Shown: positions 16,577 to 25,367 of the stretch, piece after piece
Layout of the letters: the number at the start of each line of letters is the position of its first letter
How positions within the stretch are numbered: position 1 is the stretch's first letter
Source: Treponema sp.
Lineage (GTDB): Bacteria > Spirochaetota > Spirochaetia > Treponematales > Treponemataceae
Length of the DNA: 57,446 nt
Reading direction: 5' to 3'
Assembly: GCA_017962415.1 (NCBI GenBank)
Contig: JAGCVK010000067.1
Span: 1 to 57,446, forward strand
The notes under the pieces: generated by a model
Database searches by the model: none
What the model was told of the DNA's origin: nothing
The model's input: the letters and a program-made list of their open reading frames with translations, nothing else
Program-made: the position numbers and the translations under genes

Positions 16577-16605
16577 TTTCGCCTGCAAAACGGGCGGAAT
16601 TTTTT
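16577..16605 (+). terminator. Weak terminator before cstA
   Basis: An imperfect TTCGCC...GGCGGAA stem is followed by six T's, directly before the cstA ribosome site. Confidence 0.5.
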
Positions 16606-16626
16606 ATAAAAGGAGGTATTTTTTCA

Positions 16627-18351
16627 ATGACAGCATTAGTAATCATTATTGGTGCAATTGTTTTGCTTTTTGCCGGCTATACAGTTTATGGCTCTTGGCT
16701 TGCAGAACAATGGGGTATTAACCCAAAAAAGAAAACTCCAGCCTTTGAAAAACAAGACGGAGTTGATTACGTTCCTGCAAAACCTGCAGTTTTAATGGGA
16801 CATCATTTTTCATCAATTGCGGGCGCGGGCCCAATTAACGGTCCAATTCAGGCAGCTGTATTTGGCTGGGTTCCAGTATTTTTGTGGTGTGTTGTCGGTG
16901 GAATTTTCTTTGGCGGACTTCAGGATTTTGGTTCACTTTTTGCTTCTCTCCGCCACGACGGAAAATCTGTTGGTGAAATCATTAAAGATTCTATGGGCTC
17001 AAAAGCAAAAAAACTTTTTATTATTTTTGCGCTTTTAGTTCTTATTCTTGTAATTGCTTCGTTTGTAAACGTTGTTGCAGGAACATTCCTTACAGCAGCT
17101 GATGCAGCCGGAAAAGTTGCTTTTGGCTTTGTAAAAAATCCTACAGGAAATCAGACAACAGCAATGATTTCTTTGATGTTCATTGTTCTTGCTATTGTTT
17201 ACGGAATTCTTACAAATAAATTTGGACTTAAGACTCTTCCTGCAACAATTATTGGAATTGCCGGAATTGTTCTTATTACACTTTTGGGCTTGAATGTTGG
17301 TTTTGCAATGAGCCGCACAGCATGGATTGTTGTAATTGGCCTTTATATTGCGATTGCGTCTCTTGTTCCAGTTTGGATTTTGCTTCAACCTCGTGATTAT
17401 CTTTCTTCTTTCCTGCTTTACGGAATGATTGTCTTGGCTTTAATTGGAATTGTAAGCTCACCATTTTCTGGAAACGCTTCATTCTCAATTCCGGCATTTA
17501 CCGGCTGGAAAACAGATATGGGAACAATGTTCCCAGCACTTTTTATTACTGTTGCCTGCGGTGCATGTTCGGGCTTTCACTCTTTGATTTCTACAGGAAC
17601 TTCTTCTAAACAGCTCGACAACGAAAAAAATGCGAAAATTATCGGTTATGGTTCAATGCTCATTGAATCAGCGCTTGGTATTATTTCTTTGATTGCAGTT
17701 GGTCTTGTTTGGGATAAATATAAAAACGGCGCATTTGGCTCTCCTTCTGCAGCATTCGGTGCAGGACTTGCAACTTTGTTTGGAAAAGAAGGCTCAAGCA
17801 CTTACAACACAATTTACGCTTTGCTCACACTTGCAGTTTCTGTATTTGCACTTACTTCTTTTGATACTGGTACACGCCTTAGCCGCTTTATGTTCAGCGA
17901 ATTGTTCTTAAAAGACGGCGAAGCAACCTGGAAAGACGCAAAAGGAATCAGAAAAGTGCTTGCAAATCCTTTGTTTGGAACTGGTCTTATGGTTTTGATT
18001 GGTTGTATTTTGGGCGGCCTTAAACTTTCTGCAATCTGGGGATTGTTTGGTGCTGCAAATCAACTTTTGGCCGGAATTGCTTTAATGGCTGTTGCTGCAT
18101 GGCTTGGTCAGGCAGGAAAAAACAACAAGATGTTCTTTATTCCTATGATTTTTATGCTTGCTGCAACTTTGACACAACTTGTTCTTACAATCATAAAAAA
18201 AATCAAACCTATGCTTGACGGCGCAAAAGATGCATTCTTCTGGGGCAACTGGTTCCAGCTGATTTTCGCACTTGCAATGACTGTTCTTGCAGTAATTCTT
18301 GTGATTGAAGGTGTTCAAACTTTCGCAAAACAAATTAAATCAAAAAAATAA
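16627..18351 (+). CDS. cstA: Carbon starvation protein CstA-type transporter
   Basis: A 574-residue integral membrane protein with about 14-16 helices. The N-terminal family signature around DGVDYVPAKPAVLMGHHFSS (about 38-57) and AGAGPINGPIQAA is clear, and GTRLSRFMFSE lies near 417. The family imports pyruvate or peptides; E. coli members are near 700 residues, and the shorter form here is the common one in Firmicutes and spirochaetes. A strong Shine-Dalgarno (AAAGGAGGT) precedes the ATG. The gene ends in a strong terminator. Substrate is uncertain. Confidence 0.93.
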   Translation: MTALVIIIGAIVLLFAGYTVYGSWLAEQWGINPKKKTPAFEKQDGVDYVPAKPAVLMGHHFSSIAGAGPINGPIQAAVFGWVPVFLWCVVGGIFFGGLQDFGSLFASLRHDGKSVGEIIKDSMGSKAKKLFIIFALLVLILVIASFVNVVAGTFLTAADAAGKVAFGFVKNPTGNQTTAMISLMFIVLAIVYGILTNKFGLKTLPATIIGIAGIVLITLLGLNVGFAMSRTAWIVVIGLYIAIASLVPVWILLQPRDYLSSFLLYGMIVLALIGIVSSPFSGNASFSIPAFTGWKTDMGTMFPALFITVACGACSGFHSLISTGTSSKQLDNEKNAKIIGYGSMLIESALGIISLIAVGLVWDKYKNGAFGSPSAAFGAGLATLFGKEGSSTYNTIYALLTLAVSVFALTSFDTGTRLSRFMFSELFLKDGEATWKDAKGIRKVLANPLFGTGLMVLIGCILGGLKLSAIWGLFGAANQLLAGIALMAVAAWLGQAGKNNKMFFIPMIFMLAATLTQLVLTIIKKIKPMLDGAKDAFFWGNWFQLIFALAMTVLAVILVIEGVQTFAKQIKSKK

Positions 18352-18380
18352 TACAATTAAATAGATAAAATTGTATTATT

Positions 18381-18434
18381 AAAAGTCCGGCAAAAAAAGT
18401 GCAAAATGCACTTGTAAAATTGCCGGACTTTTTT
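18381..18434 (+). terminator. Terminator of cstA
   Basis: AAAAGTCCGGCAA pairs with TTGCCGGACTTTT, ending in a T-run. The loop holds a second hairpin, AAGTGC...GCACTT. Confidence 0.9.
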
Positions 18435-18543
18435 ATTAAAGCTGCAAACTGATTTTTGACATTTTTTTCAAAAATTTTTCTTTTATTTTTCAGACATATC
18501 ATTTATAATTTTTTCACTGATTTAAATATTGCAGAGGAAAATT

Positions 18544-20184
18544 ATGCCAATCACAAAATATCTTGAAAGCAACGCAGAAAAATATGCAAACGACTGCGCG
18601 CTTGTAGAATTAAATCCGGAAGTAAAAGAAACCCGCCGAATGACTTGGAAGGAATTTGATCTTACTCAGCCAGAACCAAATCTTCCTTACCGCCGCGAAA
18701 TTAGCTGGCGCATTTTCAACGAAAAAGCAAATCGTTGCGCGCACTATCTTTTGGAACGCGGCGTTCGCAAAGGCGACAAAGTCGGAATTCTTCTTATGAA
18801 CTGCCTCGAGTGGCTTCCAATTTATTTTGGAATCTTAAAAACCGGTGCGCTCGCAGTTCCGCTAAACTTCCGTTACGCTTCTGATGAAATTGATTATTGT
18901 TTGAATCTTGCTGATATTTCGGTTTTGTTTTTTGGCCCGGAATTTATTGGCCGCCTCGAAGTAATTTCAGAAAAAATTATGAATCGCCGCCTTTTGATTT
19001 ACGTTGGCGAAGGTTTAACTCCAACTTTTTCAGAAAACTATGTAACTTCTGCAATGAACTATTCTTCTGAAAATCTTGATATTGAACTAACTGATGATGA
19101 TGACGCGGCAATTTATTTTAGCTCGGGAACAACAGGTTTTCCAAAAGCAATTTTGCACAAACACCGCGCGCTTATGCATTCGGCTGCCGTTGAGCAAAAT
19201 CATCATGGCCAGAAAAAAGACGATGTTTTTCTCTGCATTCCGCCGCTTTATCACACAGGCGCAAAAATGCACTGGTTTGGCTCTTTGATTTCTGCAAGCA
19301 AAGCGGTTTTGCTTCGCGGTACAAAGCCAGAAACAGTTCTCAAAGCCGTTTCAGATGAACGCTGTACAATTGTTTGGCTGCTCGTTCCTTGGGCTCAGGA
19401 TATCTTAGACAGCCTCGACCGCGGAGACCTTAAAATCAGCGACTTCCATTTGGAACAATGGCGCCTTATGCACATTGGTGCTCAGCCAGTTCCAAAAAAG
19501 CTCATAGAAGACTGGAAAAAATATTTTCCACATCATGATTATGATACAAACTACGGACTTTCAGAAAGCATTGGACCTGGTTGTGTTCATCTTGGCGTTG
19601 GAAACGACAATAAAATTGGTGCAATTGGAATTCCAGGTTACGGCTGGAAAGTTCGCATTGTAGATGAACATCGCAAAGAAGTAAAACAAGGCGAAGTTGG
19701 CGAGCTTGCAGTTTTTGGACCTGGAGTTATGGTTTGCTATTACAAAAATCCCGAAGCAACTGCCGAAGTTATGGACAGCGAAGGTTGGCTTTACACCGGC
19801 GATATGGCAATGATGGACAGTGACGGCTTTATCTATCTTGTAGACCGCAAAAAAGATGTTATTATTACCGGCGGCGAAAATCTTTATCCAGTTCAGATAG
19901 AAGACTTTTTGCACAAAATGGAAGCGGTAAAAGACGTTGCTGTAATTGGACTTGCAGATAAAAGACTTGGCGAAATTGCTGCTGCAATCATAGAAGTAAA
20001 ACAAGGCTACAGCTGCACAGAAGAAGATGTAAATAACTTCTGCATGGAATTACCAAAGTACAAACGTCCGCGAAAAATCATTTTTGCGCCGGTTCCTCGT
20101 AACCCAACCGGCAAAATCGAAAAGCCAAAGCTGCGCGAAATGTACCGCACAGAAGATCCTTTTAAGGTAATGCAGGCCAATTAA
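18544..20184 (+). CDS. Acyl-CoA synthetase (AMP-forming)
   Basis: A 546-residue ANL-superfamily ligase. The phosphate-binding loop is YFSSGTTGFPKAILHKH (near 190-207). YGLSES, the GWLYTGDM motif and the hinge DRKKDVIITGGENLYPVQIE (about 434-453) are present, and the C-terminal catalytic lysine lies in NPTGKIEKP. It should make an acyl-CoA from a fatty or aryl acid. Substrate is open: medium/long-chain fatty acid or a carboxylate from the medium. The chosen ATG at 18544 has AGAGGAAAATT before it. It is a single gene with no obvious partner. Confidence 0.9.
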   Translation: MPITKYLESNAEKYANDCALVELNPEVKETRRMTWKEFDLTQPEPNLPYRREISWRIFNEKANRCAHYLLERGVRKGDKVGILLMNCLEWLPIYFGILKTGALAVPLNFRYASDEIDYCLNLADISVLFFGPEFIGRLEVISEKIMNRRLLIYVGEGLTPTFSENYVTSAMNYSSENLDIELTDDDDAAIYFSSGTTGFPKAILHKHRALMHSAAVEQNHHGQKKDDVFLCIPPLYHTGAKMHWFGSLISASKAVLLRGTKPETVLKAVSDERCTIVWLLVPWAQDILDSLDRGDLKISDFHLEQWRLMHIGAQPVPKKLIEDWKKYFPHHDYDTNYGLSESIGPGCVHLGVGNDNKIGAIGIPGYGWKVRIVDEHRKEVKQGEVGELAVFGPGVMVCYYKNPEATAEVMDSEGWLYTGDMAMMDSDGFIYLVDRKKDVIITGGENLYPVQIEDFLHKMEAVKDVAVIGLADKRLGEIAAAIIEVKQGYSCTEEDVNNFCMELPKYKRPRKIIFAPVPRNPTGKIEKPKLREMYRTEDPFKVMQAN

Positions 20185-20287
20185 AAACTATAAAAATAAA
20201 ACAAAGTCTGTAACCTAAAAAAGTTATAAATTGTTTAGTAAGAAAGTGCGTGTTACAACAATCTTTATTATACTGCTGTTTTTTGGC

Positions 20288-20315
20288 TTTACTTTTGGAA
20301 ATTCGGTGTTATAAT
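20288..20315 (+). promoter_or_regulatory. Promoter of the rubredoxin gene
   Basis: TTTACT (20288-20293) and TATAAT (20310-20315) with 16 bases between; RNA would begin about 30 bases before the ATG. Confidence 0.6.
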
Positions 20316-20353
20316 AATTTATTGTAACGATAATATTTGTTTAGAGGTGACTT

Positions 20354-20512
20354 ATGGAAAGAATGCAATGTGACAACTGCGGACACGTTTACGACAAAGA
20401 CGAAGGCGATCCAAAGAATAATGTAGCACCAGGAACTTCATGGGCCGATGTACCAGCTGACTATAAATGTCCTGAGTGCGGTGCTGGCAAAGACAAATTT
20501 ATTATTGAATAA
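20354..20512 (+). CDS. Rubredoxin
   Basis: A 52-residue protein too short for usual ORF cut-offs. Cysteines C6-x2-C9 and C39-x2-C42 form the single-iron site, and PGTSWADVPADYKCPECG (27-44) is the textbook second half of rubredoxin. It is a small cytoplasmic one-electron carrier used by anaerobes for oxygen and superoxide detoxification. AGAGGTGA lies at good spacing before the ATG. It has its own promoter and terminator, so it is monocistronic. Partner oxidoreductases are not nearby. Confidence 0.95.
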   Translation: MERMQCDNCGHVYDKDEGDPKNNVAPGTSWADVPADYKCPECGAGKDKFIIE

Positions 20513-20546
20513 ATCTACTTTATATAGATTTTAATTAGGGGGAAAA

Positions 20547-20578
20547 AGAGCGTTCCGAATGGAACGCTCTTTTTTTTG
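20547..20578. terminator. Terminator of rubredoxin, probably shared with HD-GYP
   Basis: AGAGCGTTCC pairs perfectly with GGAACGCTCT around a GAAT loop, followed by eight T's. It lies between convergent genes and has a short A-run on its left, so it may also stop minus-strand transcription. Confidence 0.92.
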
Positions 20579-20641
20579 AAGAAATTTTTGCAAAGCAAAA
20601 AAAACTCCAATTAAACAATGTCTTTTACGACACTATCTGAC

Positions 20642-22072
20642 TCACACCTCCCCTTTTCCATAATTCATAAGATTTTCATGATAGCGTTGCCACCATGCCA
20701 ACTCTTCGGCATTTTGTTCTGCCTCATTCGCCTTAAAATCACTATCTATCAAAGCAATTAAAGGTTTTAGATGAATTACTGCATCTGCGATGCAAGGCTC
20801 AAACTGAGTTCCTTTTGCCTTTTCAAAAACGTCCATAGCCTCATCAATGGTCATAGGATCTTTGTAAAGGCGCTGACTAATCAAAGCATCAAGAACATCA
20901 GCCGCAGCCATAATTCGAGCGCACAAAGGAATTGTATCGCCCGAAATACCGTAAGGATAGCCGCTTCCGTCCCATTTTTCGTGGTGATAAAGCGCCATTT
21001 CCTTAGCGGTAATGTTAAACTCTCCGTCATCAATTGGTGGCAAATACTCAAGAAGTTTTCGGCCTTCCATAGGATGACATTTCATCAGTTCAAATTCTTC
21101 AGGAGAAAACTTTCCGATTTTGTTTAAGATTCCTTCTGGAATATGAATTTTTCCGATGTCGTGCAAAAACGCCGCAAGCGTAAAGCGTTCAATATGTTCA
21201 TCATCAAGCTCAGAAGCATAATTTCCACTATTACGCAGCTCGATTGCTATTTCTTTTACATATTTGCAAGTGTGAATTACATGCTGGCCAGTAAATAAAT
21301 CGTGGCTGCCAAGACACTTTGCAACAAACTCTATAATTTTATGCTGATTTTCCTGAAGAACAATGTTTGTGCGATTAAGTTCATCATTCAGCTTTGTTAT
21401 AAATTCATTTTTTTCTATTAATTCCCTGTTAGAATTAAACTGCTCAAGATTCTGATCTTTTAGCTGCTTATACGCTTTACTAACATCTTCTGTAGTTGAA
21501 ACAAGGCGACGCAAAGTTCGGTTAGTTCTTTTTGCAAGAGTATCAGCAATCAAAAAAACAAAAACAAATTCTACAATTACGCCCGAAACATTTTCGATAA
21601 ACCAGCGCATTGGAGTTCTAACTCCCGTAAGAACCAAAGTTACAGCAGACGAACGAATCCAATATGCAAGAATCGTAAGACAAAAATTCAGAATCGTTGT
21701 TATATTTGTAAGCTTTCTGTCATAATAAAGACAGCTTAAAAACGGCGCAAACGCAAAAGAAACAGTAAGAACAACAATTCCTTTAATTCCAAGCAAAAAC
21801 ACAAAGCCCGAAACCGCGCTAAGCCCCAAATACATTGAAACATACTGTAAAACTTTGTTGCTTGATTTATTAAGAAAAAAACAAATTGCCGCAAGAATAA
21901 CAGTATAAGCAAAAACCATTACTGCATAAGGAGTTGGAACATACCAAAAACCAATAAAGGTAAATAGAACAAAACAGACAGGGACAATAATTGCGCAAAA
22001 AAGAATAAGGTTAATTTTTTTATTTATGCTGACAATATTTTCATTAAAAAATGATTCGTCAGTAATAGCCAT
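20642..22072 (-). CDS. Membrane-bound HD-GYP domain protein
   Basis: A 476-residue protein. Five or six membrane helices fill residues about 20-180, then a coiled linker (about 185-255) and an HD-GYP domain. The metal-binding HD lies in FLHDIGK (about 300), and the family motif HHEKWDGSGYP is at about 362-372. HD-GYP proteins usually break down cyclic di-GMP, linking to motility or surface growth. The membrane part may sense a signal but is not a recognised sensor. The complete motif argues for an active enzyme. Monocistronic on the minus strand. Confidence 0.92.
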   Translation of the reverse strand: MAITDESFFNENIVSINKKINLILFCAIIVPVCFVLFTFIGFWYVPTPYAVMVFAYTVILAAICFFLNKSSNKVLQYVSMYLGLSAVSGFVFLLGIKGIVVLTVSFAFAPFLSCLYYDRKLTNITTILNFCLTILAYWIRSSAVTLVLTGVRTPMRWFIENVSGVIVEFVFVFLIADTLAKRTNRTLRRLVSTTEDVSKAYKQLKDQNLEQFNSNRELIEKNEFITKLNDELNRTNIVLQENQHKIIEFVAKCLGSHDLFTGQHVIHTCKYVKEIAIELRNSGNYASELDDEHIERFTLAAFLHDIGKIHIPEGILNKIGKFSPEEFELMKCHPMEGRKLLEYLPPIDDGEFNITAKEMALYHHEKWDGSGYPYGISGDTIPLCARIMAAADVLDALISQRLYKDPMTIDEAMDVFEKAKGTQFEPCIADAVIHLKPLIALIDSDFKANEAEQNAEELAWWQRYHENLMNYGKGEV

Positions 22073-22315
22073 AAGATTTCACCCCTCATTCCCAAAATCG
22101 TTCACCACTTTTTAGCTACAAAATCCTCGCCTATTACACTTCCATATATTTATAGATTTTAACATACAGACAACGTTTTCGCAAATTAAAAATAAAAAAA
22201 ATGGCACAAAAATATAAAATAATTGTAAAATCTTCCAATTTTGAAATTAGTGATCATTTGTTCTTGTAAATGCAAAAACTGGCCAAATGTCGCTTACGCC
22301 AAATGAATGCCAGCA
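22073..22315. other. Intergenic region between HD-GYP and hisG
   Basis: About 360 A/T-rich bases separate these divergent genes. The right half holds the hisG promoter. A 22-codon frame at 22201-22269 has no ribosome site. No his leader peptide (a run of His codons) or T-box motif is visible. Confidence 0.45.
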
Positions 22316-22344
22316 TTGAATTTTCTCACTTACTTATATATACT
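22316..22344 (+). promoter_or_regulatory. Promoter of hisG
   Basis: TTGAAT (22316-22321) and TATACT (22339-22344) with 17 bases between. The leader would be about 85 bases long. Confidence 0.6.
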
Positions 22345-22435
22345 GAAAATCAGTTAGAACAGTGCGGTTAAAAATATTTAGCCACGCTACAGAACAAAAA
22401 TTTCACGATATACAAATGTTCAAGGAGAACGGAAA

Positions 22436-23308
22436 ATGGACAAACTAAAAATTTTACTGGCAAAAGGCCGAATCTACGAGTCAGTTTATGAGCTTTTAAG
22501 CGACGTAGGTATTTCAATCCATCTTCCAGACAGACAGTATTTTCCAACAACAAATCAAGAAGATTTAGCCTTTCAGGTTGTAAAGCCGCAGATTACAAGT
22601 TTGCTTTTGGCAAGCAACAAAGCTGATGTTGGTTTTAGTGGCAAAGACTGGGTTTACGAAAATCAGGTAGAAAATGATGTTGTAGAAATTATGGATTTGG
22701 GCTTTGACCCGGTTCGCATTGTTGCCGCAATTCCAGAAGCTCGCGATTATGAAAAACTACTTAAAGCTCCGGTTACGATTGCAACAGAATATCAAACTTT
22801 GAGCCGCAAATGGGTAGAAAATAAAAAAATCGACGGAACAATTTTCCGCACTTGGGGAACATCCGAAGGTTTTGTACAGGATACAGAAGACTCAATTGCA
22901 CAGATTTTGATTGATAACACTTCTACAGGTTCTTCACTCAAAGCAAATCGTCTTAAAATAGTAGATACTTTGATGGAAAGTTCAACAAGAATGTACGCAA
23001 GCAAAGCTGCAATGGCAGATCCTGCAAAAAAACAGAAAATTATGGAGCTCAAAATGCTCTTTGAAACAGTTTTGAACGCACGCAGCCGCGTAATGCTCGA
23101 AATGAACTGCTCAGAAGACAAGTTTGAAACACTCATCAAAGGCATTCCAAGTATGAAGAGTCCAACCGTTTCTCCACTTTTTGGCGGCAACGGTTACGCA
23201 ATCAAAATCGCAGTAAAGAAGTCTGAAGTACCAACTCTCCTGCCAAAACTCCAGAGTTTAGGTGCCACAGACATCGTAGAATATGAATTGAGAAAGGTAA
23301 TGTTGTAG
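22436..23308 (+). CDS. hisG: ATP phosphoribosyltransferase, long form
   Basis: A 290-residue enzyme catalysing the first step of histidine synthesis, joining PRPP and ATP. The N-terminal KILLAKGRI and the loop LIDNTSTGSSLKANRL (about 159-174) are family markers. Residues about 210-290 form the C-terminal regulatory domain, so this is the long form that is inhibited by histidine and needs no HisZ. An AAGGAGAAC ribosome site lies before the ATG. hisB follows after 86 bases of hairpin-rich sequence; the rest of the his genes, except a possible histidinol phosphatase at 31760, are outside the window. Confidence 0.94.
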   Translation: MDKLKILLAKGRIYESVYELLSDVGISIHLPDRQYFPTTNQEDLAFQVVKPQITSLLLASNKADVGFSGKDWVYENQVENDVVEIMDLGFDPVRIVAAIPEARDYEKLLKAPVTIATEYQTLSRKWVENKKIDGTIFRTWGTSEGFVQDTEDSIAQILIDNTSTGSSLKANRLKIVDTLMESSTRMYASKAAMADPAKKQKIMELKMLFETVLNARSRVMLEMNCSEDKFETLIKGIPSMKSPTVSPLFGGNGYAIKIAVKKSEVPTLLPKLQSLGATDIVEYELRKVML

Positions 23309-23382
23309 GGGGAAGTCTCCCACTCGCTCGCACTGCGTTGCTCGCTACCCCCTCTGCGGGGACACCCCGCAACGCCCCATTA
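23306..23382 (-). repeat. GC-rich modular hairpin element between hisG and hisB
   Basis: The element overlaps the hisG stop codon. It is in the opposite orientation to those at 24761 and 43725: on the minus strand it reads GGGGCGTTGCGGGG, a short hairpin, AGAGGGGGTAGCGAG, GCGAGTGGGAGACTTCCCCC. It leaves only a short stretch, with GGAGGAC, before hisB. Confidence 0.75.
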
Positions 23383-23394
23383 CGGAGGACATAA

Positions 23395-24009
23395 ATGAGA
23401 ACCGCAACAGTAAAACGCGTAACCGGTGAAACACAAATAGAACTCACGCTCAACCTTGACGGAACTGGTAAATACGATGTTGAAAATCCGATTGGATTTT
23501 TTGATCATATGCTCCGCAGTTTTTGCAAACACGGGCTTTTTGATTTGAGTGGAACAATCAAAGGCGACTTGAATGTTGACCAGCACCACACAATAGAAGA
23601 TACAGGAATTGTACTCGGCGAATGCTTTAAAAAGGCTTTGGGAAACTGCGCCGGCATTTTCCGCAGCGGATTTTTTATTTATCCAATGGACGAAACTCTT
23701 GCTCAAGCAGCCGTTGATTTTGGCGGCCGCCCATATCTTGTTTGCAATTCAAATCTTACAGGAATGCCGCTTGTAAGTGTAAGCGGCGGAAAAGAAGCAA
23801 GTTTTCAAACAGACTGTTTTGAAGATTTTTGGCAAGGCTTTTCAAATGCTGCTTTGTGCAATTTACACATAGACGTAATTCGCGGCCGCAGCGACCACCA
23901 CAAAATAGAAGCTTGTTTTAAAGCGGTAAGCCGCGCAATCAGAGCTGCAACAGAAATTGATTCCCGCCGCGAAGGCTCAGTACCAAGCACAAAAGGTGTA
24001 ATTGTTTAA
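23395..24009 (+). CDS. hisB: Imidazoleglycerol-phosphate dehydratase
   Basis: A 204-residue, single-function HisB (no phosphatase domain) that makes imidazole-acetol phosphate in histidine synthesis. The metal-binding motifs FFDHMLRSFCKHG (about 34-46), DQHHTIED (about 63-70) and SDHHKIEA (about 163-170) are intact. A strong GGAGGAC ribosome site precedes the ATG. It is probably in an operon with hisG. The operon is interrupted by the hairpin element, which may reduce or tune coupling. The next gene is an unrelated SGNH hydrolase. Confidence 0.95.
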   Translation: MRTATVKRVTGETQIELTLNLDGTGKYDVENPIGFFDHMLRSFCKHGLFDLSGTIKGDLNVDQHHTIEDTGIVLGECFKKALGNCAGIFRSGFFIYPMDETLAQAAVDFGGRPYLVCNSNLTGMPLVSVSGGKEASFQTDCFEDFWQGFSNAALCNLHIDVIRGRSDHHKIEACFKAVSRAIRAATEIDSRREGSVPSTKGVIV

Positions 24010-24072
24010 GCCTGTAATCGAAAGAACGGCTTAAGCGGCGAGACTATGCGCGCCGCCATATAGGAGAATTCT
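24010..24072 (+). repeat. Two small hairpins between hisB and the SGNH gene
   Basis: AAGCC...GGCTT and GCGGCG...CGCCGC stems fill most of the 63 bases. They resemble the style of the modular elements, but the sequence match is weak. AGGAGAAT is the ribosome site for the next gene. Confidence 0.35.
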
Positions 24073-24759
24073 ATGAAAATCGTAGTTTTCGGCGATTCAA
24101 TCTTGAAAGGCGTTATTACAATCCCAGAATCAAAAAATCTTTTTGATGTAACTCAAAAGGATTCGCTTACGCTGGCACAAAAAGAACTTGGTTTTGAACT
24201 GGACAACCGCTCGATTTATGGAAACATTACGAGCAAAGGTCTTGTAAAACTTCAGAAATTTGTGGAAAAAGGCGGGGCGGCCGACCTCTGTATTATTGAA
24301 TTTGGGTCGAATGATTGTGATTACGATTGGAATATTTTTGCGAACGGCGCGGAATTGCCGCCCGCCACACAGATTCAACCGAAGGTTCCTTTGACAGAAT
24401 ATATTGCGAATCTTAAATGTATGGTTGAACTATGCCGAAGCCACAACATTACTCCGGTAAGTATGGGACTTATTCCTTACGTTTGCGAAAACTGGTTTAA
24501 GACTATTGTAAAAGGCCACGATGAAGCCGCAATTCTGAACTTTCTTGGTGGAACTCCAGAAACTCTTGGTAAAAATCAGCTTGTTTACAAGAATGCACTT
24601 TCTGATTTTGTACAAAAAAACAATGTTCAGTTTTTTGACACTTGGGAACTTTTTAAAGGCAAACCAGAGCTTATGTGCTACGACGGTATTCACCCGAACG
24701 AAAAAGGCTACGAAGTTCTTGCTAAGGGTTGGGTAAATTTTCTTAAAAATATTAACTAA
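24073..24759 (+). CDS. SGNH/GDSL-type hydrolase
   Basis: A 228-residue cytoplasmic hydrolase. The four family blocks are present: GDSILKGV with catalytic serine S10, GN near the second block, GSNDCDYDW (about 77-85) and DGIHPNEKGY with the Asp-His pair (about 203-212). These enzymes hydrolyse acyl or acetyl esters. No signal peptide, so a role inside the cell, such as de-acetylation of imported xylo-oligosaccharides, is possible but unproved. It may be co-transcribed with hisB, or with rnhA through the next hairpin element. Confidence 0.9.
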   Translation: MKIVVFGDSILKGVITIPESKNLFDVTQKDSLTLAQKELGFELDNRSIYGNITSKGLVKLQKFVEKGGAADLCIIEFGSNDCDYDWNIFANGAELPPATQIQPKVPLTEYIANLKCMVELCRSHNITPVSMGLIPYVCENWFKTIVKGHDEAAILNFLGGTPETLGKNQLVYKNALSDFVQKNNVQFFDTWELFKGKPELMCYDGIHPNEKGYEVLAKGWVNFLKNIN

Positions 24760-24760
24760 A

Positions 24761-24857
24761 TAGAAGGGGTAGCGGAAAAGACCGGAGCGAGTGAGCGAGC
24801 CGAAGGCGAGCGAACGAGTGAGGACTTTGAAGCGAGGGGAAGGCTTTCCCCTCCTAA
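24761..24857 (+). repeat. GC-rich modular hairpin element before rnhA
   Basis: It begins AGAAGGGGTAGCGGA, continues through a stretch rich in GAGCGAG repeats, and ends AAGCGAGGGG with a GGGGAAGGCTTTCCCC hairpin and CTCCTAA. The ATG of rnhA is 10 bases on. No other ribosome site is seen for rnhA. Confidence 0.75.
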
Positions 24858-24866
24858 ATTATTATT

Positions 24867-25316
24867 ATGAAAGAAATCACTATTTATACAGATGGCGGCT
24901 GTCATGGAAATCCGGGACCTGGCGGCTGGGCAATTGTTGTAATTGCGGACGGAGTTGCAAAGCAGCTTTCGGGCGGCGAAAAATTGACAACTAATAACCG
25001 AATGGAACTTATGGCGGCAATTACTGCGCTCACGGTTGTTCATAATACTTCGGATTTTGCTGGTTCACACGTTACTGTGAATATCGACAGCCAATATGTT
25101 AAAAATGGAATTACAACCTGGATAAAAAGCTGGAAAGCTAAGGGCTGGAAAACTGCCGACAAAAAGCCTGTAAAAAATCAGGATTTGTGGGTACAACTCG
25201 ACAGTCTGAACTCTGGTCTTAACGTAACTTGGAATTGGGTAAAAGGCCACGCCGGCGTTGAATACAACGAAGTTTGCGACCAGCTTTGCCAGACTGAAAT
25301 TGCAAAATTTGAATAA
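24867..25316 (+). CDS. rnhA: Ribonuclease HI
   Basis: A 149-residue enzyme that cuts RNA in RNA:DNA hybrids. The catalytic residues can be read as D9 (YTDGGC), E47 (NRMELMA), D74 (NIDSQYV), H128 (KGHAG) and D138. Its length matches E. coli RNase HI. It has no usual Shine-Dalgarno: the sequence before the ATG is the tail of a hairpin element plus an A/T stretch. Translation may be weak or coupled to the upstream gene. Confidence 0.95.
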   Translation: MKEITIYTDGGCHGNPGPGGWAIVVIADGVAKQLSGGEKLTTNNRMELMAAITALTVVHNTSDFAGSHVTVNIDSQYVKNGITTWIKSWKAKGWKTADKKPVKNQDLWVQLDSLNSGLNVTWNWVKGHAGVEYNEVCDQLCQTEIAKFE

Positions 25317-25367
25317 TTTTTTGCGATTGTTTTCCTAAAATCGTAAAACGCAGACTATATATATAGT

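Noticed and set aside
22201-22269. Small open frame of 22 codons before hisG
   Set aside because: No ribosome site, no histidine run, and A/T-rich sequence of this kind gives short frames by chance.
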